A stretch of DNA of 64,000 nt from CAJXQU01 sp965223825 (GTDB lineage Bacteria > Pseudomonadota > Gammaproteobacteria > CAJXQU01): assembly GCA_965223825.1 (NCBI GenBank), contig OZ245018.1, forward strand, positions 868,001-932,000. Direction: 5' to 3'. The notes under the pieces were generated by a model. The model was not told the DNA's origin, ran no database searches, and worked only from the letters and a program-made list of their open reading frames with translations. Positions 42,466 through 50,777 of this stretch are shown here, one piece after another. Position numbers and translations under genes: made by a program. How positions within the stretch are numbered: position 1 is the first letter of the stretch; each line of letters begins with the position of its first letter.

Positions 42466-43653
42466 ATGTACGCGCCACATCGATTCGTTGACATGTTGAA
42501 AGCTTGTCTGTTGATCGCAATTTGCTTTGCGTCGGTAGGCTCACTGGTGCAAGCGGCACCGGCGGAGGAAGCCAAGAAAAGCACGGCTGAGCTCGAAGCG
42601 CTGCGCGATCAGATCCGCAAGATTAAAAATGATATTGATGAGACGCGCGGCGAATCCGCCAACTTAAAAAAACAACTAGAGCAAAGTGAGGCTGAGGTTG
42701 AGAAAGCGCTACAGGAATCGCGCAAACTAGACGAGCAGATAAGGAAAAAGAAAGAGGCGCTGGAAGGGCTAGAGGAACAACAAGAAAAACACGATACCAG
42801 CCTTCAAAAACACCGCCACTTCCTCAAACAACAAGTCCTCACCAGTTACCAGCAATACCGCACTCAACACACCTCTTCACTCTCCCTCAATAACGAATCT
42901 CAGCTTATCGCAAGACGGCTTGTTTATCAGCAGTATGTAAACCAGGCACGAGCGGATAAAATGCAGCGGGTAAGTCATGATCTTGCTGAATTGAGAAACA
43001 TTAAACAGGCGCTGCGTTTAGAGGCGGATCAGCTGCGTTTACTAAAATCCCAGCAAGATGCGCAAGCGCAACAGTTGCAGACCATCCGGGACAAACGGAC
43101 AAAATTGATCACGCAGCTTGATCAAAAGCTGGCGAGTAAGTCCTCGTCGCTGCAATCCATGCAGGCCGATGCTGATCGGTTGAGTCGTTTGATCACGTCA
43201 TTAAAAAAAGCTGCGAAAAAGCTAGCGTTAAAAAAAGTAGAACCGGGGCAAGGTTTCACACAGCTTAAGGGAAAACTGCGTTGGCCAGCAGCGGGTGCTA
43301 TTATGCATTCATATGGCAGCCCCAGAGCGGGTAGCAGCCTTAACTGGCAAGGTGTCTTAATCAATGCGCCGTTAGGTAGCGAGGTGCGTGCGATTAGCGA
43401 TGGTCGCGTGATATTTTCAGACTGGTTTCAAAACTTGGGACAGCTGATCATTCTTGATCATGGGCAGGATTATATGAGCTTGTACGGACACAATGAGGAA
43501 CTGTTTCGTCGTGTCGGCGACAAAGTGAAGATGGGCGACGTTATCGCGAGTGTTGGTGATACCGGCGGTCGACGTAATAGCGGGCTGTATTTTGAGGTGC
43601 GACGAAAGAGCACACCCGTCAATCCCGCATTATGGTGTAAAGGAAAATTTTAG
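42466..43653 (+). CDS. envC: Murein hydrolase activator EnvC
   Basis: EnvC sits in the periplasm, is recruited by FtsEX and activates amidases that split the septal wall. The 395-aa product has a signal peptide (ending SLVQA near residue 30), a long coiled coil (residues about 35-250) and a C-terminal LytM domain. In that domain the metal ligands of active enzymes are missing (NWQGVLI and LYFEVR where H residues are needed), as in other EnvC proteins, so it activates and does not cut. It lies 50 bp after gpmI and 9 bp before ctpA. Confidence 0.95.
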   Translation: MYAPHRFVDMLKACLLIAICFASVGSLVQAAPAEEAKKSTAELEALRDQIRKIKNDIDETRGESANLKKQLEQSEAEVEKALQESRKLDEQIRKKKEALEGLEEQQEKHDTSLQKHRHFLKQQVLTSYQQYRTQHTSSLSLNNESQLIARRLVYQQYVNQARADKMQRVSHDLAELRNIKQALRLEADQLRLLKSQQDAQAQQLQTIRDKRTKLITQLDQKLASKSSSLQSMQADADRLSRLITSLKKAAKKLALKKVEPGQGFTQLKGKLRWPAAGAIMHSYGSPRAGSSLNWQGVLINAPLGSEVRAISDGRVIFSDWFQNLGQLIILDHGQDYMSLYGHNEELFRRVGDKVKMGDVIASVGDTGGRRNSGLYFEVRRKSTPVNPALWCKGKF

Positions 43654-43662
43654 GAGCGTTGA

Positions 43663-44964
43663 ATGAAATCGTATCAAGCCTGCACATTATCTCTGGCGTT
43701 AACATTCGGTCTAGGTACCGCCTTCGCTGAAGAGCCAGTCGTCGCTGAGACACCTGTTCAGGTTGCAGCAACAACAGCGCTTCCATTGGATGAAATTCGA
43801 ACATTCACCGAAGTCTTTCAGAAAATCAAAACGGACTACGTTGAAGAAATCGACGATAAAACACTTTTGGAAAATGCCATTCGCGGCATGCTCGCCGGTT
43901 TAGATCCACACTCGGATTATCTTGACGGTGAAGCTTATCTTGGCTTGCAAGAAGGCACGACCGGCGAATTTGGCGGTTTGGGTGTTGAAATCGGAATGGA
44001 GAATGGTTTTATCAAAGTCATTTCTCCGATTGATGACACGCCTGCAAAGCGTGCAGGTATTGAAGCGGGCGATCTGATCGTGAAAATGGACGATACGCCG
44101 GTGAAAGGGATGTCGATCGAAGATGCCATTAAGATGATGCGTGGTAAGCCCGGATCGGACATCAAACTGACGATTGTTCGCGAAGGCAGCGAAGCACCGA
44201 TTGATGTAATCGTCACGCGCGACATTATCACCGTGAAAAGTGTGAAATTCGAAACACTCGAGCCAGGTTTTGCTTATGTGCGAATTTCCAGTTTTCAGTC
44301 GCATACAGGAGCAGATGTAAAACGGGCAATCGAGAAGACCCTCAAAGAAAATAACAACAAGATCAAAGGTCTTATTCTTGATCTTAGAAACAACCCCGGC
44401 GGATTACTTGGCGCAGCGGTTGAAGTGTCGGACGCATTTCTAACCGGCGGCAAGATCGTTTTCACGAAAGGCCGAGTGCAAGATTCGGAATTACGTTTTA
44501 ACGCGAAACCGTCGGATATGCTAAACGGCGCCCCAATCGTTGTTCTCGTCAATGGTGGTTCAGCTTCTGCATCTGAAATTGTCGCAGGAGCCCTACAAGA
44601 TCATCGTCGTGCCGTGATTATGGGTAGGCCAACCTTCGGTAAAGGTTCGGTGCAAACGGTCTTACCGATGAAGAATGATACCGCTGTTAAACTGACTACA
44701 GCTCGTTATTACACACCCAATGGTCGATCTATTCAGGCTGAGGGCATACAGCCGGATGTCGTCATCGAACGTTTGCGTTTGGACGAAGATAAAAGTCCCA
44801 GTTTGCAAATAAAAGAACGTGATCTAAGCGGCCACCTTTCACAAGGAGATGTGGAGAAAGAAGCTAAAGAGCGTGCCGCTGGAAGTCGTTCGTTAGCGAA
44901 AGAAGATTATGAATTATACGAAGCATTAAACATGTTAAAAGGCCTCACTCTGTTGAAAAAATGA
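43663..44964 (+). CDS. ctpA: C-terminal processing protease (S41), CtpA-like
   Basis: The 433-aa product is a periplasmic serine protease with a signal peptide (cut near TAFA, residue 22), a PDZ domain (EFGGLGVEIGMENGFIKVIS, about residues 100-180) and a catalytic domain. The serine of NGGSASASEIVAGAL and the lysine of GRPTFGKGSVQT are in place. These proteases often cut cell-wall hydrolases, which fits their place next to envC. The last four bases overlap the next start (ATGA). Confidence 0.95.
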   Translation: MKSYQACTLSLALTFGLGTAFAEEPVVAETPVQVAATTALPLDEIRTFTEVFQKIKTDYVEEIDDKTLLENAIRGMLAGLDPHSDYLDGEAYLGLQEGTTGEFGGLGVEIGMENGFIKVISPIDDTPAKRAGIEAGDLIVKMDDTPVKGMSIEDAIKMMRGKPGSDIKLTIVREGSEAPIDVIVTRDIITVKSVKFETLEPGFAYVRISSFQSHTGADVKRAIEKTLKENNNKIKGLILDLRNNPGGLLGAAVEVSDAFLTGGKIVFTKGRVQDSELRFNAKPSDMLNGAPIVVLVNGGSASASEIVAGALQDHRRAVIMGRPTFGKGSVQTVLPMKNDTAVKLTTARYYTPNGRSIQAEGIQPDVVIERLRLDEDKSPSLQIKERDLSGHLSQGDVEKEAKERAAGSRSLAKEDYELYEALNMLKGLTLLKK

Positions 44965-45773
44965 GTTTAATAAAGCGAGCTCGCAATTTATCTAGTCAAA
45001 GCCTGATAGTTTTATCAGGCTTTTTTCTTATGGGCTGGATGCCGGTTTCATTAGCAGAGCAAGAACCGGTGATTGCTATCATCATTGATGATATTGGATG
45101 GCGGAAACAGGATGACCTGCGTGCCCTGCAATTACCGGGGGAATTGAGTTATGCCATTTTACCGCAAACACCGAATGCCACATTAATGGCGAAAACGGCG
45201 GAGGAAAAGCACAAAGAGGTGATCTTGCATGTACCGATGGAAGCTAAAAAAGATAATCACTTGCTTGGCCCTGGGGCACTAACCACCAAGATGACGCGTC
45301 GCGAATTTCTCGACACGATGGCGTTAAATTTAAAATCTGTGCCTAACGCGATCGGGTTGAATAATCACATGGGTAGTTTATTGACGAGACACGAACTTTC
45401 TATGCATCGGTTAATGGATGCGCTGAAGACACACGGCAATTTATTTTTTATTGATAGTGGCACGATCAACACGCCATTACCGACGGATACTGCTTACTTA
45501 TATGGGATAGAAAATACACGACGTGATATTTTTCTTGATCATGAAAAAACACCGGGCTTTGTAGAAAAACAATTTAAAAAGTTGATCCGCTTAGCCAAGA
45601 AAAAAGGAACTGCATTAGGCATTGGCCATCCGCATGCCGCAACCGTAGAAACATTGGAAAAAATGCTACCTACACTTGAAGCTTCTGGGGTCAAGCTTGT
45701 CAAAATTTCAGATTTTATGAAAATACGAAATAATAAGAGTACACAACAATGGCACGCGTCCTCGTCCCCTTAG
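44961..45773 (+). CDS. yibQ: Divergent polysaccharide deacetylase family protein (YibQ)
   Basis: The 270-aa product has an N-terminal hydrophobic segment (LIVLSGFFLMGWMPVSLA) that acts as signal or anchor. The core PVIAIIIDDIGWRKQDDLRA, VILHVPMEAKK, GLNNHMGSLLTRHELSMHRL and FFIDSGTINTPL is the divergent polysaccharide deacetylase (DUF610) pattern. Several catalytic-type D and H residues are kept, but the activity of this family is not proven. It overlaps the DJ-1-like gene by 25 bp. Confidence 0.92.
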   Translation: MSLIKRARNLSSQSLIVLSGFFLMGWMPVSLAEQEPVIAIIIDDIGWRKQDDLRALQLPGELSYAILPQTPNATLMAKTAEEKHKEVILHVPMEAKKDNHLLGPGALTTKMTRREFLDTMALNLKSVPNAIGLNNHMGSLLTRHELSMHRLMDALKTHGNLFFIDSGTINTPLPTDTAYLYGIENTRRDIFLDHEKTPGFVEKQFKKLIRLAKKKGTALGIGHPHAATVETLEKMLPTLEASGVKLVKISDFMKIRNNKSTQQWHASSSP

Positions 45774-46300
45774 CTGAAGGTTGTGAGGAACTTGAAGCCG
45801 TCACGATCATAGATCTATTACGACGTGCAAAAATCAACGTAATCACAGCGGGTTTAAAGCCTGGCCCTATCACAGCAAGTCGAGGCGTGGTGCTATTGCC
45901 AGATGTACTTTTAGAAAAGGTACTCGAAGATAATTTCGACATGGTTGTCTTACCCGGTGGCTTGCCCGGTGCGGATTATCTTGATCAAGATCCGCGTGTT
46001 CATTTGTTATTAAAGTCGATGTTAGCGAATAATAAATTTATTGCGGCTATTTGTGCCGCGCCAAAAGTATTAGCAGGTGCAGGCTTGTTAGCAAATCGCC
46101 GCGTCACGAGCTACCCCGGTGTTTTGGATAAAATGATTGATCATGATTTTATTTATACGGGTGATGCGGTTACGGTGGATGGATTGATCATAACTTCGCG
46201 CGGGCCCGGTACGGCGATGGATTTTGCTCTGCAGTTGATCGAAATCCTCGTCGACAAAACAGCAAGAGATGCTGTCGAAATGGGGTTAGTCAGGCGCTAG
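45749..46300 (+). CDS. DJ-1/PfpI family protein (YajL-like)
   Basis: The 183-aa product starts MARVLVPLAEGCEELEAVTI, the glutamate of which pairs with the active cysteine in FIAAICAAPKVLA near residue 106. This is the pattern of E. coli YajL and human DJ-1, which protect proteins against oxidative or glyoxal damage; the reported deglycase activity is disputed. Its first 25 bases are inside yibQ, so it is probably the last gene of the cluster. Confidence 0.93.
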   Translation: MARVLVPLAEGCEELEAVTIIDLLRRAKINVITAGLKPGPITASRGVVLLPDVLLEKVLEDNFDMVVLPGGLPGADYLDQDPRVHLLLKSMLANNKFIAAICAAPKVLAGAGLLANRRVTSYPGVLDKMIDHDFIYTGDAVTVDGLIITSRGPGTAMDFALQLIEILVDKTARDAVEMGLVRR

Positions 46301-46427
46301 TCGCTTCAGAAGCTAATTTCCGTTACGAATTTTTTCAGTAGGGACGTGGCTGCTTTCTATTGTTATCACCACGCAATTCACCTATCGTCGTGAGTATGTA
46401 AATGGATCACATAGTGGATCACGAGCG

Positions 46428-47438
46428 ATGAAGCCATTTAATTTCTACCTAACTATTTTCAAATTTTCGTGCATTTTATTTAGTGTTTTTCTGACCAACG
46501 TAGCGCAAGCGGACGCTGACAAAGTCGTGGTTGGTGTTTATGTGAATGACGTACAGGCGATCGACCTTCGCACACATTCTTATGTAGTGGATTTGTATTT
46601 GTGGTTCCGCTGGAAAAATGCGGAAACTAATCCTAGCGAGACGTTCGAATTTATGAACACGTTTGACCCTGAAGCGCATGTCGAAGAAATGACCTACGAT
46701 GAGCCGCAAGCGCAGCCGGATGGATCACAATACGCTATTTTACGACATCAAGGCGCATTCAGTGCAAAGTTTAATGTTGCTAAATTTCCATTTGATCAAC
46801 ATGAATTGATCGTTGCCGTTGAGGATGCTGAATATTCAATTTTAGATCAGATCTATATTCCTGATGATGCGCCAATCGTCATGAATGAGAATATAAAGTT
46901 ACCCGGTTATATCGTTGGTGAACCACGTTTAGATCTATCCGAGAATTTATACGCGACGAATTTTGGTGATATAAACGAAGCCGATCAGACGGTTTATTCA
47001 CGCGCTGCCGTGGTGATTCCATTAGAACGCCCGATCATGTCCGGAATCATTAAATCTTTTTTACCAATTTTTCTTGTCGTTATGAGTGCGGCGTTGGCGT
47101 TATTACTTGATCCTGCGCATGTGGAAGCACGCGTTGGTTTAACCATTACTGCATTGCTAGCGTTAGTCGCTTTACAGTTTACGGCGACAAACTCATTGCC
47201 GGAAGTGGGTTATTTACTCATGATCGAGCAGATTTATATCGCCTCATATTTATATATTCTCGCAACGATTGCGATCGTCGTTCGTGGTACACGTATGGAT
47301 GAGCAGGGTGCGATTCAGGCGGGGGCCGGATCGTTAGAGCGACTTGCTGAGAGAGGCGTGAATACCGCTCTGATTTTGACGGCGATTTATATCTTCGCTT
47401 TGATCGTAATATTGCTTATTAATTTATACGTTTTTTAG
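46428..47438 (+). CDS. Pentameric ligand-gated ion channel homologue (GLIC/ELIC-like)
   Basis: The 336-aa product has a signal peptide (residues about 1-28, ending AQADA), a ligand-binding beta domain (VGVYVNDVQAIDLRTHSYVV, DLYLWFRWKN, FNVAKFPFDQHELIVAVEDA) and four membrane helices at the end (from FLPIFLVVMSAALALLLD to LIVILLINLYVF). The 'FPFDxH' loop replaces the Cys-loop; no disulphide cysteines exist, as in other bacterial channels. Ligand and ion selectivity cannot be read. It stands alone, flanked by its own terminator. Confidence 0.9.
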   Translation: MKPFNFYLTIFKFSCILFSVFLTNVAQADADKVVVGVYVNDVQAIDLRTHSYVVDLYLWFRWKNAETNPSETFEFMNTFDPEAHVEEMTYDEPQAQPDGSQYAILRHQGAFSAKFNVAKFPFDQHELIVAVEDAEYSILDQIYIPDDAPIVMNENIKLPGYIVGEPRLDLSENLYATNFGDINEADQTVYSRAAVVIPLERPIMSGIIKSFLPIFLVVMSAALALLLDPAHVEARVGLTITALLALVALQFTATNSLPEVGYLLMIEQIYIASYLYILATIAIVVRGTRMDEQGAIQAGAGSLERLAERGVNTALILTAIYIFALIVILLINLYVF

Positions 47439-47470
47439 TTAAGCACTTTCGTACATTACGCGAATGGTAT

Positions 47471-47498
47471 TAAAGAGGCTGAAGAGTCAGCCTCTTTA
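47471..47498. terminator. Bidirectional terminator between the channel gene and pepN
   Basis: A perfect 12-bp stem, taaagaggctga/tcagcctcttta with an agag loop, stands between the two converging genes. T-runs are short, so it may be a weak terminator. Confidence 0.8.
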
Positions 47499-47511
47499 AT
47501 AGAATTCTCGA

Positions 47512-50127
47512 TCAAGCTTGCAAGCTTTTTTCAACAATTTCGAATACGTCTTTCGATAACCCTTTTTGCGTTTTTATCCGTTGCATTTCTGCTCTCATTA
47601 ACGCTTGTCGCTCTGCATCGAATTGTTTCCAGCGTGTGAATACACGGACTAAACGAGAAGCAACTTGTGGGTTCATGCTATCAAGTTTGATGATTTGATC
47701 CGCGATGAATTGATAGCCTGAACCATCCGCCCGATGAAAGCCGCGTTGATTCATTTGTGCAAAAGCACCGATCAAAGCGCGAACTTTATTCGGGTTTTTA
47801 ATACTGAAAACGGGGTTATCCAATAACGCTTTTACTGTATCTAACGTTTCCGGTAACGGTGCTGATGCTTGCAAACTGAACCAGTTGTTAATCACGAGTG
47901 CGTCATCTTTCCAGCGATCAAAAAATAGTGCGAGTGCGGTTGATTTCTGTTCAGAATCGGTGCCGATCAATGCACGTAAAGCGCCCATCGATTCTGTCAT
48001 ATTTGTGGCTTTATTATATTGAGCAAGGGCCAGATCGCGCATTTCCTTTGTATCGAGGCTGGTCAGGTAGGCAAGGGCGCAATTATGTAAACGACGTTTT
48101 GCCATGCTTGCAGGATCAATTTGATATGCGCCTTCGATCAACGTTTCTTGATAGCGAGCGAGCCAAAGATCATTTAATTCACATGCGAGCGTTTGTCGAA
48201 AATAATTCCGAGCAGTGTGAATTGCTTCGGGGTCGATCACACTCATGTGTTGTGCGATATCGCTTTCGGATGGCAGTGTCATGGCTTCGGCGATCAGTGC
48301 AGGATCGCTATCACTGGATAACGTCGTTCTAAACGCGTCGATGATGTTGTCATCAATGTGTGGTGATTGTTCCTGTTGAATTTGCGTGATTACGTTCAGC
48401 AAGACACGTAGAGCCAAGTTTTGGCCTGCTTCCCAGCGGTTAAAGCTATCGTCATCATGCGCCATTAAAAATGCTAATTGCGTATCGGTGTAATTAAATG
48501 AAAGTTTCACTGGTGCGGAAAAGCCACGCAGTAAGGATGGAAGAGGGCGTGATCGCAGATCCGTAAATTCAAAGGTCTGCTCAGCTTCTGTCAGGTTTAA
48601 GGTGGTTTCTTCGATTAAGTGATCGCCAGATTCGTCGAGCAATGCAATTCGAATTGGAATCAGGAAAGGGGCTTTCTCAATCGCTTCTGGTGTTGGCGGA
48701 CAAGATTGTTTAAAGCTGAGTGAATACGTTTTTGTCTCGGCATTCCAGCTTTCTGTCACACCGACATTAGGTGTACCGGCTTGTTCGTACCAGCGTTGAA
48801 ATTGTGAAAGATCAGCATCGTTTGCATCTGCCATTGCCTGACGAAAATCATCGGTTGTGACGGCTTGTCCATCATGACGTTCAAAGTACAAATCCATCCC
48901 ACGGCGAAAACCATCTTTGCCGAGTAGGGTTTCGTACATGCGGACCACTTCTGCACCTTTGTTGTAGATGGTCATGGTGTAAAAGTTGTTGATCTCGATA
49001 TAGGAAGCAGGACGAATCGGATGAGCCATTGGTCCTGCATCTTCGATAAATTGGTGTGCGCGAAGTACTCGTACATCATCAATTCGTTTGACGGCAGCTG
49101 AGTTAAGATCTGCAGTGAAGGTTTGATCACGGTAAACGGTTAAGCCTTCTTTTAAGCTAAGTTGAAACCAGTCGCGGCAGGTCACGCGATTGCCGGTCCA
49201 ATTGTGAAAGTATTCGTGGCCAATGACGCTTTCAATACCGATAAAATCATCATCTGTGGCGGATTCTTCAGTGGCGAGCACGTATTTTGAATTGAACACG
49301 TTCAAGCCTTTATTTTCCATCGCACCCATGTTGAAGTCATCCACCGCGACGATCATGTAGGTATCTAGATCATATTCGAGGCCGAAGGTATCTTCATCCC
49401 ATTTCATCGAGCGTTGTAGTGATCCCATTGCGTGCTCGGTTTTGTTGGCGTTATGCGCTTCGGTATAAATTTCCAGACTGACTTTGCGGCCGGATGTGGT
49501 GGTGTAGTGATCTTTCGTGAGTGACAGATCGCCCGCGACTAAAGCAAATAGATAACAGGGTTTTTTATGTGGATCGTGCCATTTTGCCCAGTGTTTTCCA
49601 TCTGCCAGATCGCCACTATCTACCAGATCGCCGTTGGATAAGAGGACTGGGAATTGCAATTTATCCGCTTCCATCGTGACGGTGAAGACCGACATGACAT
49701 CTGGTCGATCAAGGTAATACGTGATCTTACGAAAACCTTCCGCCTCACATTGTGTGCAGAAATTCCCGCTGGAAAGAAACAGCCCTTCGAGCGATGTATT
49801 GGTTTCAGGATCAATTTCTGTTTCGATATTCAGCGTGAATTGATCGGGTACATTGTTGATGGTTAATGCCACATTATTGATGTCATACTGATCCGTGTTG
49901 AGATCGTTTCCGTCCAGTTTCACCCCGATTAAGCGTAATTTTTCGCCATCGAGAATCAGATTAGCAGGAGTCGATTTTGCTTCAGGGTTACGGCTGACCT
50001 GTAAGGTGCTGACCACCCGTGTTGCCATTGGAGAAAGCGTGAAATGACATTCAACGGTGTCGATCTGAAAAGGAGACGGTTGGTAGTCCTTAAGGCGAAT
50101 AGTGACGGGGGCATTAGTTTCTTTCAT
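47512..50127 (-). CDS. pepN: Aminopeptidase N
   Basis: PepN is a cytoplasmic zinc peptidase (M1 family) that removes N-terminal amino acids. The 871-aa product has GAMEN (MGAMENKGLNVFNSKYVLA, near residue 263), the zinc motif HEYFHNW with the third ligand in LKEGLTVYRD (near 305-330) and the four-domain length of E. coli PepN (870). Complete, with ordinary composition. It is transcribed towards the channel gene. Confidence 0.98.
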   Translation of the reverse strand: MKETNAPVTIRLKDYQPSPFQIDTVECHFTLSPMATRVVSTLQVSRNPEAKSTPANLILDGEKLRLIGVKLDGNDLNTDQYDINNVALTINNVPDQFTLNIETEIDPETNTSLEGLFLSSGNFCTQCEAEGFRKITYYLDRPDVMSVFTVTMEADKLQFPVLLSNGDLVDSGDLADGKHWAKWHDPHKKPCYLFALVAGDLSLTKDHYTTTSGRKVSLEIYTEAHNANKTEHAMGSLQRSMKWDEDTFGLEYDLDTYMIVAVDDFNMGAMENKGLNVFNSKYVLATEESATDDDFIGIESVIGHEYFHNWTGNRVTCRDWFQLSLKEGLTVYRDQTFTADLNSAAVKRIDDVRVLRAHQFIEDAGPMAHPIRPASYIEINNFYTMTIYNKGAEVVRMYETLLGKDGFRRGMDLYFERHDGQAVTTDDFRQAMADANDADLSQFQRWYEQAGTPNVGVTESWNAETKTYSLSFKQSCPPTPEAIEKAPFLIPIRIALLDESGDHLIEETTLNLTEAEQTFEFTDLRSRPLPSLLRGFSAPVKLSFNYTDTQLAFLMAHDDDSFNRWEAGQNLALRVLLNVITQIQQEQSPHIDDNIIDAFRTTLSSDSDPALIAEAMTLPSESDIAQHMSVIDPEAIHTARNYFRQTLACELNDLWLARYQETLIEGAYQIDPASMAKRRLHNCALAYLTSLDTKEMRDLALAQYNKATNMTESMGALRALIGTDSEQKSTALALFFDRWKDDALVINNWFSLQASAPLPETLDTVKALLDNPVFSIKNPNKVRALIGAFAQMNQRGFHRADGSGYQFIADQIIKLDSMNPQVASRLVRVFTRWKQFDAERQALMRAEMQRIKTQKGLSKDVFEIVEKSLQA

Positions 50128-50547
50128 TTTAGATTCCTGTTGAGCGTTGTAGGCACGGGCTGCGTGAAGCGCTTACGATAGTTTGTCAGGGATTATAACC
50201 GTTGTGTCTTTGATCATGCAGCGACCAGCGCACAAGGTTCTCGATTAGAATGGGATTGTGCGTATTGTTTACTGGACTGTACGAAGAGTGGTTTGTTCCG
50301 GGGAATGAGTGCGCGATCAGGAAGTCAGAATAACGATCTTCCACATATAGTTTAAATTGAGTGCTAGCAGATGGATGCTGCTGGAAGCTGAAGTTTTGAT
50401 GTGCTTGTATACTATATTAACTTTTGTAGGCTAAACCTGATGCCTACTGGTTTAGTATGTTGGATGAGTTGAACATTCATTAAATTAGAAATGTTTGTTC
50501 CTAACATAGCAGGCGATGCTATGAGTACACCTCCCTAGTGCCTCTAA

Positions 50548-50652
50548 CTACTTTTTAGCATATTTATTCAAGGCATATTTCCCGCTGTTTGGTTCTTTGC
50601 AAATTTCATGTTGTGGCATGGCAATTTTATCTTTCATTAAGCGAGCATCCAT
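50548..50652 (-). CDS. Possible small protein (34 aa)
   Basis: A frame MDARLMKDKIAMPQHEICKE continues PNSGKYALNKYAKK and stops. Its composition is protein-like and it lies on the pepN strand side of a large gap. No ribosome site is visible, so it could equally be the relic end of a lost gene. Confidence 0.25.
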   Translation of the reverse strand: MDARLMKDKIAMPQHEICKEPNSGKYALNKYAKK

Positions 50653-50721
50653 TCTGTTCACTTGATTAATAATTATGTAATAGCCACTTTTTTAGTGGGG
50701 CAAATTTGCGCCAATAAAAAA

Positions 50722-50746
50722 GGCCATCTGAAAAATCAAGATGGCC
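50722..50746 (-). terminator. Terminator of glcB
   Basis: An 8-bp stem ggccatct/agatggcc (50722-50729, 50739-50746) is followed on the minus strand by ttttttattgg. It lies 32 bp after the glcB stop. Confidence 0.85.
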
Positions 50747-50777
50747 CTTTGATCACGCGAAAAAACCGTGTGGAGAA

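Larger units (their letters stand above)
50128..50777. other. Long intergenic interval between glcB and pepN
   Basis: The interval holds the pepN upstream region, the glcB terminator at its left-facing end, a small hairpin (gccact-ttttt-agtgg, near 50686-50700) and a short inverted repeat (catagc..gctatg, 50504-50523). Apart from one possible 34-codon frame it looks non-coding. It is longer than other gaps in the core part and may be decayed. Confidence 0.45.
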
